This document shows positions 8,271 to 13,003 of a DNA stretch of 13,003 nucleotides, piece by piece. Position numbers and translations under genes: made by a program. The DNA lies in NCBI GenBank assembly GCA_022578965.1, contig MU401025.1, positions 1-13,003 on the forward strand. Reading direction: 5' to 3'. This DNA is from Xylaria sp. FL1777 (Eukaryota > Ascomycota > Sordariomycetes > Xylariales > Xylariaceae). The notes beneath the pieces are model-generated. The model was not told the origin of the DNA. It was given only the letters and a program-made list of their open reading frames with translations, and did not search any database. Positions within the stretch are counted from its first letter, which is position 1. Each line of letters begins with the position of its first letter.

Positions 8271-9800
8271 AAAAAGAAATATTTAAGTACTACATTTTTA
8301 AAAAAAATAAAAGCTTAAAAATTAAAGTTATACTTAAAAACTTTACAAATATATAGCTATAATAAGCTTATAATTTAAAAAAGTTAATATAACTACAAAA
8401 ATATAAAAAATTAAAAAATAACAAGCTAATATATAAATATAAGGTTTACTTACTAAAATTTTTACAAAACAAGTTTATTAAAAAATTTTATAAATACTTA
8501 TTATATAAACACTAAAAAGCAACAAAAATAGTTAAACAATTATAAAAAAAATACAATTTTTTAAAACTATAAAACATAATTAAATTTATTATAAAAAAGT
8601 GCAATATTTATAACAAAGCTAAAGCAGCTTAATATAAGCTTTATAAACTATTATAACTTATATAAATATTTAAATAAGCATAACATACTATTACTTAAAA
8701 TTTTATTATAGCATTATTTCTATTAATTAATTTAGTTATAAAAGTACAATATAATAAAATATAAGTTATTATTAATAAATTTATTAAATATGCTTACTTT
8801 TTATTGTTTAAAAGAAATATAATAGCTAAACAACTTATATACGCTTTTATATGCTAATATTTAAATAAACATAAGCTACTAAAAAAAATTGTTTTAAACC
8901 GAAATAAATTGTTTACTTTTAAGTTTAAAACTAGCTTTTTTAAATTTATTAATATTAAACTAAAGTTTTTAACTGCTTATTACTTATAAATAAATAAACA
9001 AACAAAAAAACTAAACTAAATACTAAAACAATATTTATAAAGTTATATTAACTACTAATAAAACAATTAAATAAAACTATTATTAATAGTATAGATTTTA
9101 TATAATATATTAACAAACAAAAATATAAACATATTTTTGCATAAAGCTATTTATAAATAGTAAGCAACTATTAAAAAACAAAAAAAAACATTAATAAAAG
9201 CACTTGTTATTTTAATTATAGTACCTTAAGCAAAAACTATTATAATAAAAATTAAAACGCTATAAGCTAAACTATAATTATGCTTTTAATTTTTATAACA
9301 ATAAATGTTAATATATTATAATAAAAAACAAACTAAAAAACTAACCTTTAAAAAAAAAAACAAAGTTTATTTGCTATAACAAAAACAAAATGCAAACATT
9401 AATATTCTTTAAATTAAAACAAAACAACTAAGCAATAAATTAAAATTTAAAAAACTTAGCTTTTTTAAAATTAAAAAAGTTATTTTACTTACTAACTATA
9501 AACTATTATTACTAAAAAATATGCAAATTTACTTTATTTTTTATATTTTTTTACTAAAACTAGCACTTATTAAAATATTTATTAAAATATAACTAAAAAT
9601 AAAAACAAATTAAAACGTTTATAAAGTTAAAAATATACTAAATTTTTGTTAAAACAACAGTAACCTAAAATATTTTATTAAATAAAAAAAATACTTATAT
9701 GTTAATAATACTTAAAAACTTAAAAAATACTTAAAAACTACTAAAGTAGTTATAAATTAGTTTTACTATTAATACTTTAACTGCTTAAAACTAAAAAAAA
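8271..9800 (+). pseudogene. pol: E2 pol remnant, part 2: integrase with D,D35E spacing and chromodomain
   Basis: Integrase inserts the DNA copy; the chromodomain can steer insertion to modified histones. The zinc domain ends in CNIYNKAKAA at 8600. The catalytic triad is at 8699-8701 (context NFI for DFI), 8897-8899 (LNRNKLFTFKF for a DRDKLFTSKF-like motif) and 9005-9007 (KQTKK for GQTER). All three acids are now Asn, Asn, Lys. The second and third are 36 codons apart, leaving exactly 35 residues between them. A C-terminal domain follows (TNYKLLLLK near 9500), then a chromodomain at about 9614-9770 reading VYKVKNIL, KYFIK, KKYL. The A run at 8300-8307 has eight bases against seven in E1 and E0 (one a G there), so E2 carries a one-base insertion and integrase lies in a different frame from RT. 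The C-terminal end is approximate. Confidence 0.9.
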
Positions 9801-9833
9801 AAAATCAACTTTAAAAAAAACGCTTAAAAAATT

Positions 9834-10372
9834 TTAATTAAACTTAAATAAAGCAGCTTATATTGCTTTAGCTTGCTTTTTTTGTTATTTTTGCTTTTTT
9901 GTTAGCGCCTTTTGTTTTTTTTTAATGCGCTTTATTTTGTTTAGTTTATTTAAAAACTAAAGCTTTTGTTAAACTATTTTAACACTTTTTGCTTTTAAAA
10001 AACGTTTTTATATGCAAAACTAAACTAACTTGCTTAAAACAAAGTTAAAGCTATTTTAAGCTTATTTTAATTTTTTTTAAACTAAAAGTAGCTATTATTT
10101 TGCTTGCTTTTTTTTTTCTTAAAATAACAATATTTAAAAACTATATTATTAATTAAGTTAATTAAAACTTCTAATTTGTTGCAAAAGTAACTAGCGTATA
10201 TATATTTAAAACAATAAAACATATTATTTATTATTTTATATATTAATAACTAATTAAAGCAGCAAAAGCAAAGTATAACTTTATAGCTAGTAAAATCAAT
10301 AAAAAAAGCAAAAATAAATCTTTGCTTTGTTTTAAATAAACAATTAGTTTTATTAATGCGTTCTAATATTAT
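9834..10372 (-). pseudogene. E2 antisense frame: Zn2Cys6-like cluster plus Lys/Gln-rich tail
   Basis: Transcribed toward the chromodomain end of pol, this frame opens after a long A/T run near 10372 and stays nearly free of stops for about 65 codons (one TAG). Its Cys cluster is at 10270-10181: Cys 10270-10268, Cys 10261-10259, Tyr 10240-10238, Cys 10213-10211, Tyr 10204-10202 and Cys 10183-10181. With Tyr read as mutated Cys the spacing is CX2CX6CX8CX2CX6C, within the fungal Zn(II)2Cys6 range; the fifth is still Cys in E1. The rest is Lys/Gln-rich (RIKKKQKALTKKQK) and probably formed a coiled coil, after at least one frame change. Total length is about 180 codons. No standard Gag-Pol role is known to me. 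The start is uncertain: ATA codons at 10372-10367 could be mutated ATG. The same frame occurs in E1. Confidence 0.57.
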
Positions 10373-10432
10373 AACATATAAAAAAAAAAAGAAAAAAAAA
10401 TACTTACAGAAAATTATTAAAATAACAATTTT

Positions 10433-10448
10433 AAAAAAAAAGAAATAA
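10433..10448 (+). other. E2 polypurine tract
   Basis: An A/G run with a single T (ending agaaataa) touches the tgttat start of LTR3. It corresponds to 2302-2317 in E1, with the gg of E1 reduced to ag. Confidence 0.72.
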
Positions 10449-10559
10449 TGTTATAAAATTAGCACAAAAGTAGCTTTTAAAACAGCTTAATGCTTTTATA
10501 TATATTTTGCACTTCTTTTTTTGCTAGCTAAAGCCAAAATTACGTAATAATTTACTTAG

Positions 10560-10663
10560 TTTACTAAGCTTATAATAATTTAAAGTTTATTAAGCTTATA
10601 GTAATTTAAAGCTTATTAAGCTTATAATAATTTAATGTTTATTAAACTTACAGTAATCTAAAA
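10560..10663 (+). repeat. Four 26-bp tandem units inside LTR3
   Basis: Same array as in LTR1 and LTR2, more degraded: several units now start ttta instead of ctta, a C-to-T change. Confidence 0.8.
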
Positions 10664-10910
10664 AAAGTTATTATTTTTCCTACTTTTTTTTTGTTTATAT
10701 AATTATACATTTTTTATATTTAGTTATTTACTTAATTCTAGTTCTTTAGTTATTAATTTTCTTATAATTACTAAGTATTAATATACTTATTACTTTTAAT
10801 CCTTTAAAACCTTTATTAATGCATAGTAGTAAAAGTACTCTAAAAACCTCCTTAACGGACTACTATTAAAGATCCTATTATTATTTATAAATTAAGACCC
10901 CAAAAGCAAA

Positions 10911-10934
10911 CCTGTTATATTAATATATAACAAG
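10911..10934. repeat. Inverted repeat near the LTR3 right end
   Basis: Left arm cctgttatat is intact and the right arm is atataacaag, with the TAAT loop as in the other LTRs. One outer pair is lost. Confidence 0.65.
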
Positions 10935-10943
10935 TCTATTACA

Positions 10944-10948
10944 TTAGT
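10944..10948. other. Right target-site duplication of E2 (ttagt)
   Basis: It directly follows LTR3 and matches ctagc at 3238-3242 after two C-to-T changes. Downstream aaccttttaatt continues as aactttttaatt does after ctagc in the uninterrupted site at 6737. Confidence 0.82.
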
Positions 10949-13003
10949 AACCTTTTAATTTAATAAAAAGCAAAAACTATTAATTAAAAAAATAAAAAAT
11001 AAAGCAAAAAAATCAGAAAAATTACAAAAGAAATCTTAAACGAAATACTAAAAGTATATTATAAATTTTACAAACTATTTAAAAAAAAAGAAAAAAAAAA
11101 ACTTTCTAAACATAGCTTATAAAATTACTACATTTTTATTAAAGAAAAATGTTAACTAAAGCTTTATTAAGTATACTACATAAGCTTAAATAAAATAAAC
11201 GCTTTATAGAAATACATTTAAAAAAACCTAGCAAAAAGATTTCTAAAAGAATTTTAGTTATTTATTAAATACTTTATAGTGCTAATACTTAAAATAAAAA
11301 ATAAAAAACAACTAATTAATAAAAAAAAAAAACTAATATAGCAAATAATAATTAACTATTAACTATTAAATATAATTACTATTATAAATAAATATTTTTT
11401 TATTTTATTAATAACTATAAAAAAAAACATTAGCTAAACAAAATAGTTTATAGCAGTTAATATTTTAAATAAATATTATACTATTAAAATAGCTAAAAAA
11501 AAAGAATAAAAAACTGCTATATAAACAATATATAAACTATATAAGTATATAGTTATACTACAAAAACTACAAAACATACTAGCTAGCTTTTAATACATAA
11601 TAATAACAATTTTACAGAAGTTTTTAAATAAATTTATGTTTATTTACTTAAATAATATTTTAATTTATTTTAAAACACTAAAAAAATACAAAAAATATAT
11701 AACTTAAGTATTAAAAATATTTAAACAAGCAAAATTATAACTTAATATAAAAAAGTATATATAATATATATAAAAAATTAACTTTTTAAAATTTATAATT
11801 ACTTTAAAACAAATATAAATTTAATAGTTAAAAATTAATATAATATAAAACTAAAAAATATTTAATTTAGCTATTATTATAAACATATAATAAGCATTAG
11901 GATTTTTAAACTATGTTTAAATGTTAATTTAAAACTTTAAAAAAATAGCATTTTACTTTATAAAGTATACAAAAAAAAAATATAAAAAAAAATCCTTTTT
12001 AATTTTAAAAGAAGCTTAAAAAGCTTTTAAAGAACTAAAACTAAAAGTTATTTTTAACTTTATAATTAAATTACTTAATTTATAAAAAAAAAAAAAGCTA
12101 AAAATAAATGCTTTAAATAATATAATTGCAAAAGTTTTAAAACAACTAAAAAACAACAAAAAATAGCACTTAGTAGCTTATTACTTTAAAGCACTACAAA
12201 ACGTAGTATTATAATACCTTATATATAATAAAAAACTACTTATAATTATTATAGCACTTAAAAAATAAGAACTGTTTTTTATAAAAACTATAAAGCTAAT
12301 TAAAATTTATTTAAATTATTAAAACTTAACGAAATTTATAATTATATAAAAAATTACTAAACAACATAAAAATTAAATAGTTTTTTTTTTTAAGTTTAAC
12401 TTTAAAATATATTACATTAAAAAAAAAAAAACATTTAAGCAAACATACTTAGTTAATAAGGTTAAAAAAGATTTAAAGTTTTAAAAAAAAACATTTAAGT
12501 ACTATATTTTTAAAGAAATAAAAGCTTAAAAATTAAAATTATATTTAAAAATCTTACAAATATATAGCTATAATAAGCTTATAACTTAAAAAAGTTAGCA
12601 TAACTATAAAAATATAAAAAATTAAAAAACAATAAGCTAATATATAAACATAAGGTTTATTTACTAGAATTTTTATAAAACAAGTTTATTAAAAAATTCT
12701 ATAAATACTTATTATATAAATATTAAAAAGCAACAAAAATAGTTAAATAATTATAAAAAAAGTACAATTTTTTAGAACTATAAAACATAGTTAAATTTAT
12801 TATAAAAAAGTGCAATATTTGTAATAAAGCTAAAGCAGCTTAATATAAACTTTATAAACTATTATAACTTATATAAATATTTAAACAAACATAGTACACT
12901 ATTGCTTAAAATTTTATTATAGTATTATTTTTATTAATTAATTTAGTTATAAAAATATAATATAATAAAATATAAGTTATTATTAATAAACTTATTAAAT
13001 ATG
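10949..13003 (+). pseudogene. pol: E0 pol remnant: reverse transcriptase, RNase H, start of integrase
   Basis: The RT lead-in at 11042 and the active-site block at 11624-11668 are in the same frame, because the purine run at 11081-11101 has 21 bases where E2 has 20. The active site reads FMFIYLNNILIY, with YLNN at 11645-11656, so both catalytic Asp are lost here too. RNase H reads TNALNN-like text (first residue now Ile) at 12104. The integrase zinc-domain Cys is at 12811-12813, in a shifted frame; the A run at 12419-12431 is one base shorter than in E1 and E2. Stops at former Trp, Gln and Arg codons run throughout. The window ends before the second catalytic integrase residue. Confidence 0.88.

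Larger units (their letters stand above)
3243..10943 (+). mobile_element. Copy E2: full-length chromodomain Ty3/Gypsy retrotransposon (7.7 kb), RIP-degraded
   Basis: Two 495-bp LTRs (3243-3737 and 10449-10943) bound an internal region with, in order, a leader, gag ending in a CCHC knuckle, an unassigned gag-pol stretch, reverse transcriptase, RNase H, integrase and chromodomain. An antisense frame, polypurine tract and 3' LTR follow. RT before integrase places it in Ty3/Gypsy; the chromodomain places it among chromoviruses, common in filamentous fungi. The 7.7-kb length suits a complete element. A 5-bp target duplication (ctagc/ttagt) flanks it, and the host sequence on both sides is another copy of the same element. 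Catalytic acids are lost throughout, so it is inactive. Confidence 0.88.
10449..10943 (+). repeat. LTR3: 3' LTR of E2 (495 bp)
   Basis: This copy keeps the ancestral ends best: tgttat at the start and attaca at the end, giving TG...CA. It aligns with LTR2 over its full length with only transitions apart from homopolymer changes. The polypurine tract precedes it and the target duplication ttagt follows it. Confidence 0.9.
10944..13003 (+). mobile_element. Copy E0, right fragment: reverse transcriptase to integrase
   Basis: It aligns with 6732-8790 of E2 at an offset of about 4212 and is the continuation of the E0 fragment that ends at 3242. It runs off the window within integrase. E0 must be the oldest of the three copies because E2, and probably E1, are inserted in it. 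Confidence 0.85.

Noticed and set aside
2318..10943. Tandem array of elements sharing LTRs, with internal deletions at each unit
   Set aside because: It would need separate deletions ending at the same internal point (the R/D junction at 3242 and 10944) by chance. Nested insertion with a 5-bp target duplication explains both ends at once.
10944..10960. tagtaacc after LTR3 as a primer-binding site (mutated TGG start)
   Set aside because: The same sequence occurs inside E2 at 6733, far from any LTR, so it is E0 interior plus the target duplication, not a primer site.
1..13003. A genetic code in which TAA/TAG mean Gln (ciliate-like)
   Set aside because: Stops also replace Trp and Arg positions, and catalytic Asp/Glu are changed to Asn/Lys in step. 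Transition mutation explains all of these; a code change explains only part.
1..13003. Mitochondrial, apicomplexan or slime-mould DNA because of extreme A+T content
   Set aside because: No organelle genes, rRNA or tRNA are seen, and copy-to-copy differences are transitions within a chromodomain Gypsy element, which fits RIP in a filamentous ascomycete.

Overview
The window is extremely A+T-rich (well under 20% G+C by eye) and holds no intact gene. It is a nest of heavily mutated copies of one Ty3/Gypsy-type LTR retrotransposon, all on the + strand. Aligned copies differ almost only by C/T and G/A transitions, plus one-base length changes in A runs. Codons for Trp, Gln and Arg have become TAA/TAG, and Asp/Glu have become Asn/Lys at catalytic positions. 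This is the pattern of repeat-induced point mutation (RIP). With a chromodomain-bearing pol, it points to an AT-rich, repeat-filled chromosome block of a filamentous ascomycete. The species cannot be named from this sequence.

Layout. Positions 1-2811 are the 3' part of copy E1: end of pol (RNase H tail, integrase, chromodomain), an antisense reading frame, polypurine tract and 3' LTR. Positions 2812-3242 are a piece of an older copy, E0. Positions 3243-10943 are a full-length copy, E2 (7.7 kb): 5' LTR, leader, gag with a CCHC knuckle, a long unassigned gag-pol stretch, reverse transcriptase-RNase H, integrase with D,D35E spacing, chromodomain, the same antisense frame, polypurine tract and 3' LTR. 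Positions 10944-13003 resume E0 exactly where it stopped at 3242.

E2 therefore sits inside E0. It is flanked by a 5-bp target duplication, ctagc on the left and ttagt on the right, which differ only by two C-to-T changes. The uninterrupted site can be read inside E2 itself (6732-6740). E1 appears to be a second insertion into the same E0 copy, about 430 bp upstream, with aaaac at 2812-2816 as its right target duplication.

The least expected item is antisense to the retrotransposon, between the chromodomain and the 3' LTR. It is a degenerate reading frame whose Cys spacing matches the fungal Zn(II)2Cys6 pattern (CX2CX6CX8CX2CX6C), followed by a Lys/Gln-rich, probably coiled-coil part. It is present in both copies that reach this far.
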